From Macellibacteroides fermentans (GTDB taxonomy: Bacteria; Bacteroidota; Bacteroidia; Bacteroidales; Tannerellaceae), in contig NZ_JACCCY010000002.1 in assembly GCF_013409575.1 (NCBI RefSeq), positions 866,001-930,000 on the forward strand: 64,000 bases of DNA, read 5' to 3'. The notes beneath the pieces are model-generated. The model was not told the DNA's origin and did not search any database. It saw only the letters and a program-made list of their open reading frames with translations. The position numbers and the translations under genes were made by a program. Shown in pieces: positions 45,956 to 55,808 of the stretch (positions are counted from its first letter, which is position 1; each line of letters starts with the position of its first letter).

Positions 45956-48265
45956 ATGATGAAGAGTAAAAATGCTTGTGCAGTGGTTCTTGCGATGGCT
46001 TTAAGCTGGATCGGGAAACCTGCAGTAGCTTCAGTGACTGAAGCCGTATTTGACCCCGTCGAGTATGTTAATCCGTTGATCGGAACGCAATCGACATTCC
46101 AATTATCTACAGGGAATACCTATCCTGCAATTGCCCGTCCCTGGGGTATGAACTTCTGGATGCCTCAGACAGGCAAAATGGGTGATGGATGGGCCTATGT
46201 TTATACCGAAAACAAGATTCGTGGCTTTAAGCAGACACATCAGCCAAGTCCATGGATCAATGATTACGGTCAGTTTGCCATCATGCCTGTGGTAGGTGCT
46301 CCTGCTTTTGATCAGGATAAACGGGCCAGTTGGTTTTCTCATAAATCGGAAGTAGCTAAACCGTACTATTACAAAGTATATTTGGCTGAACATGATGTAG
46401 TGACTGAAATTACTCCTACAGAACGTGCCGCTATGTTTCGGTTTACATTTCCACAAAGCGATAGTTCGTATGTGGTGATTGATGCTCTTGATAAGGGTTC
46501 ATATGTTAAGATTTTACCAAACGAAAATAAAATTATCGGCTATACAACCAAAAACAGTGGAGGTGTTCCTGCCAACTTTAAAAATTACTTTGTTATAACA
46601 TTCGATAAACCGTTTACATACGAATATACATTTGCAGACGGTGCTTTGAAAAATGATAAAGAACAAAAATCAAACCACGTAGGTGCGGTTATTGGTTTTA
46701 AAACAAAAAAGGGTGAAGTGGTACATGCAAAAGTTGCTTCCTCATTTATTAGTTTTGATCAGGCGGATCTTAACCTTAAAGAGTTAGGAAGTAACAGTTT
46801 TGATGCCGTAGCTGCTCAGGGAAAAGCCGAGTGGAATAAAGTTTTGAGTAAAATAGAAGTAGAAGGTGGAACATTAGATCAATATCGTACCTTTTATTCC
46901 TGTATGTATCGTTCGCTTCTTTTCCCACGTAAGTTTCACGAAATTGATGCTGCCGGAAAGGTTATGCACTATAGCCCTTACAACGGCGAGGTACTGCCTG
47001 GCTATATGTATACTGATACGGGATTTTGGGATACATTCCGTTGTCTGTTCCCCTTCCTTAACATGATGTTCCCCTCTGTAAATAAAGAGATGCAGGAAGG
47101 TCTGATCAATACGTATAAAGAAAGTGGATTTTTCCCCGAATGGGCGAGCCCGGGTCACCGCGGTTGTATGGTTGGAAACAACTCTGCGTCTATTTTGGTT
47201 GATGCTTACATGAAAGGGGTGAAGGTAGACGACCTGGAAACTCTTTACAGCGGACTTATCCACGGTACAGAAAATGTTCACCCAAAGGTTTCTTCAACAG
47301 GTAGACTTGGTCACGAGTATTACAACAAGCTTGGTTATGTGCCGTACGATGTGAAGATTAATGAAAATGCTGCTCGTACGCTGGAATATGCTTATAATGA
47401 CTGGTGTATTTATAAATTGGCTAAAGATCTGAAACGTCCCAAAAAGGAAGTTGATTTATATGCCAAACGTGCAATGAATTATAAGAATCTCTACGATAAG
47501 GAAACCAAACTTATGCGCGGTAAAAATGCCGATGGTAAATTTATGTCTCCTTTCTCTCCTTTGAAATGGGGGGATGCTTTTACCGAAGGTAACAGCTGGC
47601 ATTATACTTGGTCTGTATTCCATGATCCACAGGGATTGATCGACTTGATGGGTGGTAAAAAAGACTTTGTTCAGATGCTTGATTCTGTATTTGCCGTACC
47701 TCCTGTTTTCGACGATAGCTATTATGGTGGAGTAATTCATGAGATCCGGGAGATGCAGATTATGAACATGGGTAACTATGCGCATGGAAATCAGCCTATT
47801 CAGCATATGATTTATATGTATAACTATGCTGGAGAACCATGGAAAGCCCAGTATTGGTTGCGTGAAGTGATGAACAGAATGTATACTTGTAATCCGGATG
47901 GGTATTGTGGTGACGAAGATAATGGTCAGACTTCTGCCTGGTATGTGTTTTCTGCATTGGGATTTTATCCGGTATGTCCTGGTACGGACGAATATGTGAT
48001 GGGGGCTCCATTGTTTAAAAAAGCGACTATTACTTTTGAAAATGGAAATAAAATGGTGATTAATGCTCCTGAAAACAATGCGAAGACTCGTTACATAGAA
48101 TCGATGACTCTGAACGGTAAAAACTATACTAAAAATTACCTGAAACATGCTGATTTGCAAAATGGAGGAGAAATAAATATCCGTATGAGTGAAACTCCAA
48201 ATAAACAAAGAGGTATTCAGACTTCAGATTTTCCATATTCATTCTCTGTAAATGAGAAAAAATAA
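45956..48265 (+). CDS. Glycoside hydrolase family 92 alpha-mannosidase (first of three)
   Basis: A 769-aa calcium-dependent exo-alpha-mannosidase. A type I signal peptide (about residues 1-27, ending PAVAS) sends it to the periplasm. An N-terminal beta-sandwich (about 35-260) and an (alpha/alpha)6 domain follow. The acid Glu is in TEGNSWHY (about 544) and the calcium/base region is GDEDNGQTSAWYVFSALGFY (about 651). I used ATG 45956; the longer frame starts with TTG. In place of the GNEP loop it has GNQPIQH, so linkage preference may differ from its neighbour. Confidence 0.93.
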   Translation: MMKSKNACAVVLAMALSWIGKPAVASVTEAVFDPVEYVNPLIGTQSTFQLSTGNTYPAIARPWGMNFWMPQTGKMGDGWAYVYTENKIRGFKQTHQPSPWINDYGQFAIMPVVGAPAFDQDKRASWFSHKSEVAKPYYYKVYLAEHDVVTEITPTERAAMFRFTFPQSDSSYVVIDALDKGSYVKILPNENKIIGYTTKNSGGVPANFKNYFVITFDKPFTYEYTFADGALKNDKEQKSNHVGAVIGFKTKKGEVVHAKVASSFISFDQADLNLKELGSNSFDAVAAQGKAEWNKVLSKIEVEGGTLDQYRTFYSCMYRSLLFPRKFHEIDAAGKVMHYSPYNGEVLPGYMYTDTGFWDTFRCLFPFLNMMFPSVNKEMQEGLINTYKESGFFPEWASPGHRGCMVGNNSASILVDAYMKGVKVDDLETLYSGLIHGTENVHPKVSSTGRLGHEYYNKLGYVPYDVKINENAARTLEYAYNDWCIYKLAKDLKRPKKEVDLYAKRAMNYKNLYDKETKLMRGKNADGKFMSPFSPLKWGDAFTEGNSWHYTWSVFHDPQGLIDLMGGKKDFVQMLDSVFAVPPVFDDSYYGGVIHEIREMQIMNMGNYAHGNQPIQHMIYMYNYAGEPWKAQYWLREVMNRMYTCNPDGYCGDEDNGQTSAWYVFSALGFYPVCPGTDEYVMGAPLFKKATITFENGNKMVINAPENNAKTRYIESMTLNGKNYTKNYLKHADLQNGGEINIRMSETPNKQRGIQTSDFPYSFSVNEKK

Positions 48266-48272
48266 ATAGATA

Positions 48273-50537
48273 ATGAAATTATTCAGTAGTAAGGTTATGT
48301 CAGGCATCTTTGTATGCCTGACATTCTTTTCTTTCTCCTGTTCAGTTAAGGAGAAAGCCGAGGTTAAGGATTATGTATCTTATGTGGATCCGTATATCGG
48401 ATCCGGAGCGCACGGCCATGTATTTGTAGGTGCCAATGTTCCTTTTGGAGCTGTTCAGGTTGGTCCGCAGAATATTCATAAGGGCTGGGACTGGTGTTCG
48501 GGGTACCATTATTCGGATAGTGTGATTATTGGATTCTCTCACACACACTTAAGTGGGACCGGGTGTGCCGATTTAGGCGATATTTTATTGATGCCTTATA
48601 CGGGAACTGTAAGAACGGCCCGTGGTGAGCAAGATAATATTGAAGGGAGTTGTTCTTCTTATTACAAGCACGAGAATGAAATTGTTACACCTGGTTTCTA
48701 TTCCTTGTTGATGGATAATGGAGTGAAAGCAGAGCTTACCGCAACCGAACGTGTGGCCATGCACCGCTATACTTTTCCTAAAGAAGAAGCACATATTCTT
48801 ATTAATCTGAAGGAAGGAAATGGCGACAATGCGTATGATACTTACCTGAAGCAGTTGGACGAATTTACAATCGAAGGATATCGTTTTTCCAAAGGATGGA
48901 GCCCGCAACACAAGGTTTTCTTTACCTTAAAGTGCGACCAGCCTATGAAGGTTTTGCAACTTTTTAACGATGATGAACCTGCGGCTGAGGGCACTTTGAC
49001 TGGTCCTGCAGTAAAGGGCGTGATTTCATTCGAAAAGAATCCGGAATCTGTATTGATTAAGGTTGCCATTTCTTCAGTTAGTTGTGCCAATGCTAAAGCA
49101 AATATGGAATCAGAATTGGCTCACTGGGATTTCGATCAGGTAAAACTAAATGCCAAAACAGTTTGGAACGAAGCGTTGTCTTGTATCGATGTCGATACAA
49201 AAGACGAACGTGCGAAGAAAATATTTTATACCTCTTTGTATCATACATTTATTGCTCCAACTTTATACTGTGACGTGAATGGAGATTTCCGCGGACATAA
49301 TGATTCGGTTTATACCAATGTTAGCTGGAAGAATTATTCTACTTTCTCACTTTGGGATACATATCGTACGTTGAATCCATTATTTACAGTTATCAAGCCT
49401 GATATGGTAGGGGATATGATTAATTCATATCTTGGTATTTATGATCAACAGGGTAAACTTCCTATCTGGCCTTTGGTTGGAGGTGAAACGGAGTGTATGC
49501 CTGGTTACAGTGCAATCCCGGTTATTGCCGATGCTTATTTGAAAGGATTATCCGGCTTTGATGCAGAGAGGGCGATGAATGCCATGCTTGTGTCTTCTAC
49601 ATACCCCAAGCAGAAAGGAGTTCCTTATGTAATGGAACTAGGCTATATTCCCTGCGATAAGTTACATGAAGCAACTTCGGTGGCTATGGAATATGCTGTG
49701 GGAGACTGGGGTATTGCACAGATGGCCAAAAAGATGGGTAAGGATTCTGTATACAACGAATATCTGAAAAGAGGAAAATACTATACACAATACTTTGATA
49801 AGGATATAAATTACATCCGTCCGAAAAATTCTGCCGGGAAATGGACTGCTCCTTATGATCCTTTTTTGTCTGTTCATGGAACAGGTGATTTTTGTGAGGG
49901 TACCGGCTGGCAGTATACTTTTTTTGTTCCGCAACACCCTGAAGGTCTCATTGAGTTGTTTGGCGGCGACGAACCTTTTATATCCAAATTAGACTCTCTG
50001 TTTGTTGCAGAAGGCGATATGGGTGAAGGCTATTCGGCCGATATAACCGGACTGATTGGTCAGTATGCTCATGGAAATGAGCCTAGTCACCATGTCGCAT
50101 ATTTATATCCGTATGCCGGCGAGCAGTGGAAAACAGCTAAAATGGTTAGATATATTCAAAATGAATTCTATACGGATGCTCCGGATGGTATTATAGGAAA
50201 CGAAGATTGCGGACAGATGTCGGCCTGGCATATCATGTCGGCATTAGGATTCTATCAGGTAAATCCTTCTAATGGTGTATTTGTATTTGGTAGTCCGTTG
50301 TTCGACAAAGCCTCGGTTACACTACTCGGTGGAAAACGTTTCGAAGTGGTAACAGAAAACAATTCGAAAGAAAATATCTATATTCAATCGGTAACTTTGA
50401 ACGGCAAACCATATGAAAAATCCTATATTCTTTATCAGGATATAATGAATGGTGGTACACTCAAATTTGTAATGGGTAACCAGCCTAACAAAGAATTTGG
50501 TAAAGATGTAGCAAACCGTCCGGTTACAGCTATCTAA
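48273..50537 (+). CDS. Glycoside hydrolase family 92 alpha-mannosidase (second of three)
   Basis: A 754-aa lipoprotein GH92 enzyme; the signal peptide ends at a Cys in FSFSCS (Cys23). It has the canonical family motifs: VDPYIGSGAHGHVFVGAN, HTHLSGTGCADLGD, CEGTGWQYTF with the acid Glu (about 540), GNEPSHHVAYLYPY and GNEDCGQMSAWHIMSALGFY (about 641). This set is closest to the alpha-1,2-type consensus I recall. It starts 7 bp after the preceding GH92 gene. Confidence 0.94.
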   Translation: MKLFSSKVMSGIFVCLTFFSFSCSVKEKAEVKDYVSYVDPYIGSGAHGHVFVGANVPFGAVQVGPQNIHKGWDWCSGYHYSDSVIIGFSHTHLSGTGCADLGDILLMPYTGTVRTARGEQDNIEGSCSSYYKHENEIVTPGFYSLLMDNGVKAELTATERVAMHRYTFPKEEAHILINLKEGNGDNAYDTYLKQLDEFTIEGYRFSKGWSPQHKVFFTLKCDQPMKVLQLFNDDEPAAEGTLTGPAVKGVISFEKNPESVLIKVAISSVSCANAKANMESELAHWDFDQVKLNAKTVWNEALSCIDVDTKDERAKKIFYTSLYHTFIAPTLYCDVNGDFRGHNDSVYTNVSWKNYSTFSLWDTYRTLNPLFTVIKPDMVGDMINSYLGIYDQQGKLPIWPLVGGETECMPGYSAIPVIADAYLKGLSGFDAERAMNAMLVSSTYPKQKGVPYVMELGYIPCDKLHEATSVAMEYAVGDWGIAQMAKKMGKDSVYNEYLKRGKYYTQYFDKDINYIRPKNSAGKWTAPYDPFLSVHGTGDFCEGTGWQYTFFVPQHPEGLIELFGGDEPFISKLDSLFVAEGDMGEGYSADITGLIGQYAHGNEPSHHVAYLYPYAGEQWKTAKMVRYIQNEFYTDAPDGIIGNEDCGQMSAWHIMSALGFYQVNPSNGVFVFGSPLFDKASVTLLGGKRFEVVTENNSKENIYIQSVTLNGKPYEKSYILYQDIMNGGTLKFVMGNQPNKEFGKDVANRPVTAI

Positions 50538-50564
50538 TTTTATTTAACTCAAACGCATAACAGT

Positions 50565-52850
50565 ATGAATAGTAATTTCGTAAAAAAAGGTTGGAATTTG
50601 CTGCTGGCAACGATACTGCTAACGGGATGTCAGACTAACGGAATTGGTAATTACTCGGAAGAGTTATCCAAAGAGCCGGTCGACTTTGTAAATCCCTATA
50701 TGGGAAATATAAGTCACCTGCTGGTGCCTACCTATCCAACGGTACATTTACCTAACAGTATGTTGCGTGTGTACCCGGAACGGGGTGATTTTACAGGCGA
50801 CCGTTTATATGGCTTACCTCTTATCGTTACCAGTCACCGGGGTAATTCTGCATTTAACCTGAGTCCTTTTCAAGGGAATCCGGAAGAAATGAAACAGGTT
50901 ATCAGCTATAGTTACGATCAGGAAAAGATTGATCCTTATCGTTATCGTGTATTCTTGGATGAAGTGAACATGGATGTGGATTTTGCCCCGTCATTTCAAT
51001 CTGCCTTGTATTCAATCACTTTTGGAAACAAAGCTCCAAATTACCTTATCTTCAATACGCGTAATGGAGAGTTGATTGCTGAGGGTAATAGTGTGAGTGG
51101 TTTTCAATACGTAGATCAGAAGACGAGGATTTACATATATGCTGAAACAAACCGTTTCCCGGAAAAGACAGGTACGCTTATAGCTGATAGTTTAACGTTC
51201 GGTCAGACAAAGGCCGTTGGACGCAATGCTGCTTTAGTATTGGCTTACGGTGAAAAAGAGCAAAATATAGGTCTTCGATATGGTATTTCATTTATAAGTA
51301 CTGAGCAGGCTAAAAAGAACCTTCAAAGAGAAATTACTGCTTACGATGTAGATGTGGTAGCTAAAGCTGGTCGCAATGAATGGAACAAATCATTGAGCAA
51401 GATCAAAGTGTCCGGTGGAACAGACGATGAAAAAACGATTTTTTATACGTCTTTGTACCGTACCTATGAACGAATGATTTGCATTTCAGAAGATGGAAAG
51501 TATTACAGTGCTACAGATGGTCAGATTCATGAGGATGGAGGGATGCCTTTCTATACTGATGATTGGATTTGGGATACATACCGGGCCACACATCCATTAC
51601 GTGTGCTGATTGAACCCCAGAAAGAACTGGCCATGGTGTCCTCTTATATACGGATGGCACAGCAGTCTCCCGAAGGATGGATGCCTACTTTTCCTGAAGT
51701 AACCGGCGATAGTCACCGTATGAATGGAAACCATGCGGTTGCCGTAATTTGGGATGCATATTGTAAAGGTCTGACCGGTTTTGATTTATTAGCTGCTTAT
51801 GAGGCATGCAAGAGCGCTATAATGGAGGAGACACTTGCTCCATGGGTTCGTGCTAAAGCGAGTGAATTGGATGATTTCTATAAAAAGGAGGGATATTTTC
51901 CTGCTTTGCATCCGGGTGAGCCTGAGACTAGCAAATCTGTACATCCTTTTGAAAATCGCCAGGTTATTGCTGTTACCCTGGGTGCAAGCTACGACGACTG
52001 GTGTCTGTCACAAATTGCCAAAGCATTAGGAAAGACGGACGATTACAATTATTTTCTGAAAAGATCCTATAACTATCGGAATGTGTTTAATAAAGAAACA
52101 TCCTTTTTCCATCCTAAAGATAAAAATGGGAAGTTTATTATGCCTTTCGATTATGTATTTTCGGGCGGTCAGGGTGCACGCGCGTATTATGGCGAAAATA
52201 ATGCATGGGTATATCGTTGGGATGTACAGCATAATGTTGGCGACTTGGTAACTTTGATGGGGGGACAAGAGAATTTCGTTCAGAATCTGGATCAGATGTT
52301 TAATGAACCTCTTGGCAAAAGTAAATTTGAGTTTTACCGTGTTTTGCCTGATCATACCGGAAATGTAGGTCAATTCTCTATGGCTAATGAACCTAGTCTT
52401 CATATTCCTTATCTGTATAACTATGCCGGACAGCCTTGGAAAACTCAAAAGCGAATCCGTAAATTGATTCAGGAATGGTTCCGGAACGACCTGATGGGAG
52501 TGCCAGGAGATGAAGATGGTGGTGGTATGTCGGCATTTGTAGCCTTTTCGCAGATGGGATTCTATCCAGTTACCCCGGGTTCTCCTACCTATAATATTGG
52601 AAGTCCGGTTTTCACGAATGTAATTTTGGATTTAGGTAATGGGCATACTTTCGAGATAAAGGCGGAAAATTGTTCGGATGATAATAAGTATATTCAGTCG
52701 GCCATGCTGAATGGGAAACCATTAAATCAACCTTGGTTCAATCATAAAGATATTGCCAATGGTGGTGTATTGGAATTAAAAATGGGAGATAAAGCAAATA
52801 AAGAATGGGGTGCTAAATTACCACCTCCTTCTGCCGAAAAGATAAACTAA
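50565..52850 (+). CDS. Glycoside hydrolase family 92 alpha-mannosidase (third of three, divergent)
   Basis: A 761-aa lipoprotein with lipobox LLTGC (Cys22). It keeps the GH92 fold and key residues (VDFVNPYMGN, DDWIWDTYRATHPL, ENNAWVYRWDVQH with Glu near 543, ANEPSLHIPYLYNY), but the base region reads GDEDGGGMSAFVAFSQMGFY (about 647) where the other two have GQ and AW. This points to a different linkage or substrate, perhaps alpha-1,3, -1,4 or -1,6. It ends just before a terminator and a group II intron. Confidence 0.92.
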   Translation: MNSNFVKKGWNLLLATILLTGCQTNGIGNYSEELSKEPVDFVNPYMGNISHLLVPTYPTVHLPNSMLRVYPERGDFTGDRLYGLPLIVTSHRGNSAFNLSPFQGNPEEMKQVISYSYDQEKIDPYRYRVFLDEVNMDVDFAPSFQSALYSITFGNKAPNYLIFNTRNGELIAEGNSVSGFQYVDQKTRIYIYAETNRFPEKTGTLIADSLTFGQTKAVGRNAALVLAYGEKEQNIGLRYGISFISTEQAKKNLQREITAYDVDVVAKAGRNEWNKSLSKIKVSGGTDDEKTIFYTSLYRTYERMICISEDGKYYSATDGQIHEDGGMPFYTDDWIWDTYRATHPLRVLIEPQKELAMVSSYIRMAQQSPEGWMPTFPEVTGDSHRMNGNHAVAVIWDAYCKGLTGFDLLAAYEACKSAIMEETLAPWVRAKASELDDFYKKEGYFPALHPGEPETSKSVHPFENRQVIAVTLGASYDDWCLSQIAKALGKTDDYNYFLKRSYNYRNVFNKETSFFHPKDKNGKFIMPFDYVFSGGQGARAYYGENNAWVYRWDVQHNVGDLVTLMGGQENFVQNLDQMFNEPLGKSKFEFYRVLPDHTGNVGQFSMANEPSLHIPYLYNYAGQPWKTQKRIRKLIQEWFRNDLMGVPGDEDGGGMSAFVAFSQMGFYPVTPGSPTYNIGSPVFTNVILDLGNGHTFEIKAENCSDDNKYIQSAMLNGKPLNQPWFNHKDIANGGVLELKMGDKANKEWGAKLPPPSAEKIN

Positions 52851-52871
52851 CATTTATATTCCTTTCATTTT

Positions 52872-52903
52872 ATCCCCCGTATCTAATAGATATGGGGGAT
52901 TTT
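52872..52903 (+). terminator. Terminator of the GH92 run, abutting a group II intron
   Basis: ATCCCCCGTATCT (52872-52884) and AGATATGGGGGAT (52888-52900) form a 13-bp stem with one G-T pair and an AAT loop, followed by TTT. The intron starts a few bases later, so the T-tract may have been cut short. Confidence 0.9.
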
Positions 52904-52904
52904 G

Positions 52905-54823
52905 TTGTTCGCCCAGCACGAACGTATTCTAACGGGTGTAAGTCCCCAACGCGCCCTAACAGCGGGAAGCGTCCAGCCAACGACAAGGGTGTTCATCGCG
53001 AGGTGTAATCTGAAGGAAGTCTTCGGCAAAGATCTGGCCTGACGAACAGAAACTTGATACCAAGGCTCACGAGTGTGGATTAGTTTGCAATACAAAACAA
53101 AGTCCGATAGCTGTTCGGAACACTTGGAGTAAATCAAGCAGGTATAAGATTGAAAGAATACGTCCATAACTGGGGAGATCTCACGGGCGAGGTCATCCGA
53201 GCAGTAACAACGAACCGTGAGAAGTCAGCAGAGGTCATAGTAACCGGGAAGGGAAAAAAAACATCGACAACCTGGTGAAGGACTGAACTTTAATTAAACT
53301 GGAATTATTACATTATTACCAAATGGAAGAAACAATGCAGCAAACAACAGAATCTGTTGGCTGCCATCAGATGAATAGGACGGAATCCGAAGGGTATGAT
53401 GGAGCGCAGACTTTAATGAGGATAATAGGTGAGAACCTAGTGGAAGTGCAGACAGGCACAACCAATTTGTTGGAACTTATCCTGAGTCCCGAAAACTTAA
53501 ATCGATCTTATCGGCAAGTAATAGGGAATGACGGATCCGGAGGTGTCGATAAGATGGGAACGAGCGAACTGTTGCCATACCTGAACCTCCACAAAGACGA
53601 ATTGATAGAGCAACTACAAAAGGGTAAGTACCGGCCCAATCCGGTCCGTCGTGTCGATATCCCCAAGGACAACGGCAAGGCACGTCAACTCGGTATCCCT
53701 ACGGTTGTTGACCGGTTCATCCAACAGGCTATAAGCCAAGTGTTGATACCGATATACGAACGAGAGTTCAATGATAACAGTTTTGGCTTCCGCCCAAACC
53801 GCAGCGCCCACGATGCGCTGAAGCGGGTACAGGAGTATGCTGACAATGGGTATCATTACTGCATAAACCTAGACTTGGAGCGATTCTTCGATACAGTAAA
53901 CCATAGCAAGCTTATAGAGGTGTTGTCACGTACAATCAAGGATGGACGGGTAATTTCACTTATCCATCACTATCTCAAAGCGGGCGTAATGGTTGCTCAT
54001 AAGTATGAATCAACCGAGGAGGGGGTTCCTCAAGGGGGTCCGTTAAGCCCGATTCTAAGCAATATCTTGCTGAATGAGCTTGATAAAGAGTTATCTCGCC
54101 GAGGTCATCCATTTGTCCGCTACGCAGACGACTGTCTGATTTTGGTTAAAAGCAAGCGTGCCACAGAGCGAGTACGAGACAGTATATCCACCTATTTAGA
54201 GAAGAAACTCTTCCTTAAAGTGAATATGGAAAAGACCATCATTAGAGATGTTCGAGGCATGAAATACCTTGGCTACTCATTCTACTGAAGGTCCAAAGGC
54301 AAGTGCGGTCTACGCACCCACCGTACAAGTCAAGATAAGTTCAAACGCACGCTCAAACAAATAACCAAACGAAACAATGGAAAAGGTTATGCATGGCTAA
54401 AGCAACGATTGTCACAATACGTACGAGGCTGGCTAACTTACTACAGTTTAGCAGACATGAACCAATTTATCCAAAAGACGGATGGTTGGTATCGTCGCAG
54501 GCTAAGGACGTATATATGGAAGAGTTGGAAGAAAATCAGCACCAAATCACATAATCTCCAGAAATGTGGTATAAACAAACATCAGGCTTGGCAATGGGCT
54601 AATACCCGTAAAGGATACTGGCACATAGCCAACAGCTGGGTGCTGCATCGGGCAATTACAGATGAGAGTCTTGACCGAGCAGGTTATCCACAAATAATGA
54701 GATTATATCGCCGTCTGCATCGTAATTAAAGAACCGCCGTATGCCGAACGGCATGTACGGTGGTGGGAGAGGTCGGAAAACAAAAGAAGGAAGAAAACTA
54801 CTTTTGTTTTCCTCCTACTCGAT
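52905..54823 (+). mobile_element. Group II intron (about 1.92 kb) with an interrupted maturase, placed after a terminator
   Basis: The 5' part has GTTCGCCCAGCACGAACG (near 52907) and CTAACGGGTGTAAGTCCCC, typical of intron domain I. After the maturase, domain V (54731-54772, GAACCGCCGTATGCCG and TACGGTGGTGGGAGAGG) and a domain VI stem (GGAAAACAAAAG with CTTTTGTTTTCC) end in CCTACTCGAT near 54823. Location right behind a terminator hairpin fits bacterial class C introns. Exact ends are uncertain by a few bases. Confidence 0.85.
53323..54729 (+). pseudogene. ltrA: Group II intron reverse transcriptase/maturase with in-frame TGA
   Basis: The frame from 53323 encodes the RT domains (DGSGGVDKMG, IPKDNGKARQLGIPTVVDR, FGFRPNRSAHDA, LDLERFFDTVNH, EEGVPQGGPLSPILSN, YADD near 266, MKYLGYSFY) and stops at TGA 54286-54288. 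Reading continues in the same frame with RSKGKCGLRTH, the maturase region (YVRGWLTYYSLAD) and a normal C-terminus at 54729. Ignoring the stop, the product is 468 residues, the usual length. A single base change is the simplest explanation, giving a truncated protein of 321 aa. Confidence 0.85.
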
Positions 54824-54882
54824 TGTAATATAAATTATTTATTTACTTTTGTTTTCTCTTAAATACTTATGTTTGCTCACTT

Positions 54883-55785
54883 ATGGATATCCATCGAACA
54901 AAGGCTTATGTGCGTTTGCATAGCAGAAAAAACCAAAAAGGGAAGATTCTGCCAGTATATACTAATAAAGATGTACACGTATGTGCTAATTGCAGCGTAG
55001 TTTATGAAGGATTGTTTTGTAATAACTGTGGCCAAAGTTGCCACACAGAGAAGTTTACCTATAAATCTGTTATCAAGAATTTTTTTGGAGGATTGACCAA
55101 TATCGATCAAGGTTTCTTCTTTTCTATCAAAGAGCTTTTTATCAGGCCGGGATATATGGTGAGGGATTACATTGGAGGCAGGCGTGTACTTTATTTTCGT
55201 CCGCTTCAGATGTTGTTTGTGTTGGGAGCCATCTATATGTTAATGGTGCAAGCGATTGATCCGGCATCACTTAAGGAAGCTCCGGTATCGGTGGCAAAAG
55301 AATTGGAACTGGAGTGGGGAGGTAGGAATTTATTTAAATGGGTTACAGATTCTCCGTTTATCCAATCGGTTTATGGTGTTATAAAAACACTTTTTTCCAG
55401 CAATAAAGCGCTTGAAATTGTATGTACACTTCCTTTTTTAGCATTGGCTACACAGTGGGCTTTCCGTAAAAGGGTAAATAAAGTTCATTACAATTTGGTT
55501 GAGCTTTTTTTTGTTAGAACGTATGCTGCATCCCAATTGTTAATTGTTTCTATGATTATGCTCCCATTTACTGGTGATGCAAGTAAAGGAACTCCCTGGT
55601 GGCTTGATTTTATTTTTTCAGTTTGGATATACAGCCAGCTATTTAATACTAAATTGTCGACTACCGTAAAGCGTACCGTTTTGATGTATTTATATGCAGG
55701 TGTACTGATAGTTGCTTTTGTGGTTTTGGCTTTGGCTTTTGTGGTTGTATTAGCTTGGACTTTAGATTTATATAAAGTGAATTAG
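54883..55785 (+). CDS. DUF3667 family membrane protein with zinc ribbon
   Basis: A 300-aa protein. A short N-terminal zinc ribbon (CANCSVVYEGLFCNNCGQ, four Cys near 33-50) leads into the DUF3667 signature (FTYKSVIKNFFGGLTNIDQG, FFSIKELFIRPGYMVRDYIGG, GRRVLYFRPLQMLF) and about four or five membrane helices (for example FRPLQMLFVLGAIYMLMV and a Val-rich final helix). No biochemical role is known for the family. It lies between the intron and the interrupted DUF362 gene. Confidence 0.85.
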   Translation: MDIHRTKAYVRLHSRKNQKGKILPVYTNKDVHVCANCSVVYEGLFCNNCGQSCHTEKFTYKSVIKNFFGGLTNIDQGFFFSIKELFIRPGYMVRDYIGGRRVLYFRPLQMLFVLGAIYMLMVQAIDPASLKEAPVSVAKELELEWGGRNLFKWVTDSPFIQSVYGVIKTLFSSNKALEIVCTLPFLALATQWAFRKRVNKVHYNLVELFFVRTYAASQLLIVSMIMLPFTGDASKGTPWWLDFIFSVWIYSQLFNTKLSTTVKRTVLMYLYAGVLIVAFVVLALAFVVVLAWTLDLYKVN

Positions 55786-55808
55786 TTTTAATTTTAATTT
55801 AGACTACT

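Noticed and set aside
47456..48208. 250-aa minus-strand ORF inside the first GH92 gene
   Set aside because: Antisense to well-conserved GH92 motifs, with no recognisable domain.
52883..53167. 94-aa minus-strand ORF after the third GH92 gene
   Set aside because: It lies in the intron 5' RNA domain and spans the preceding terminator stem.
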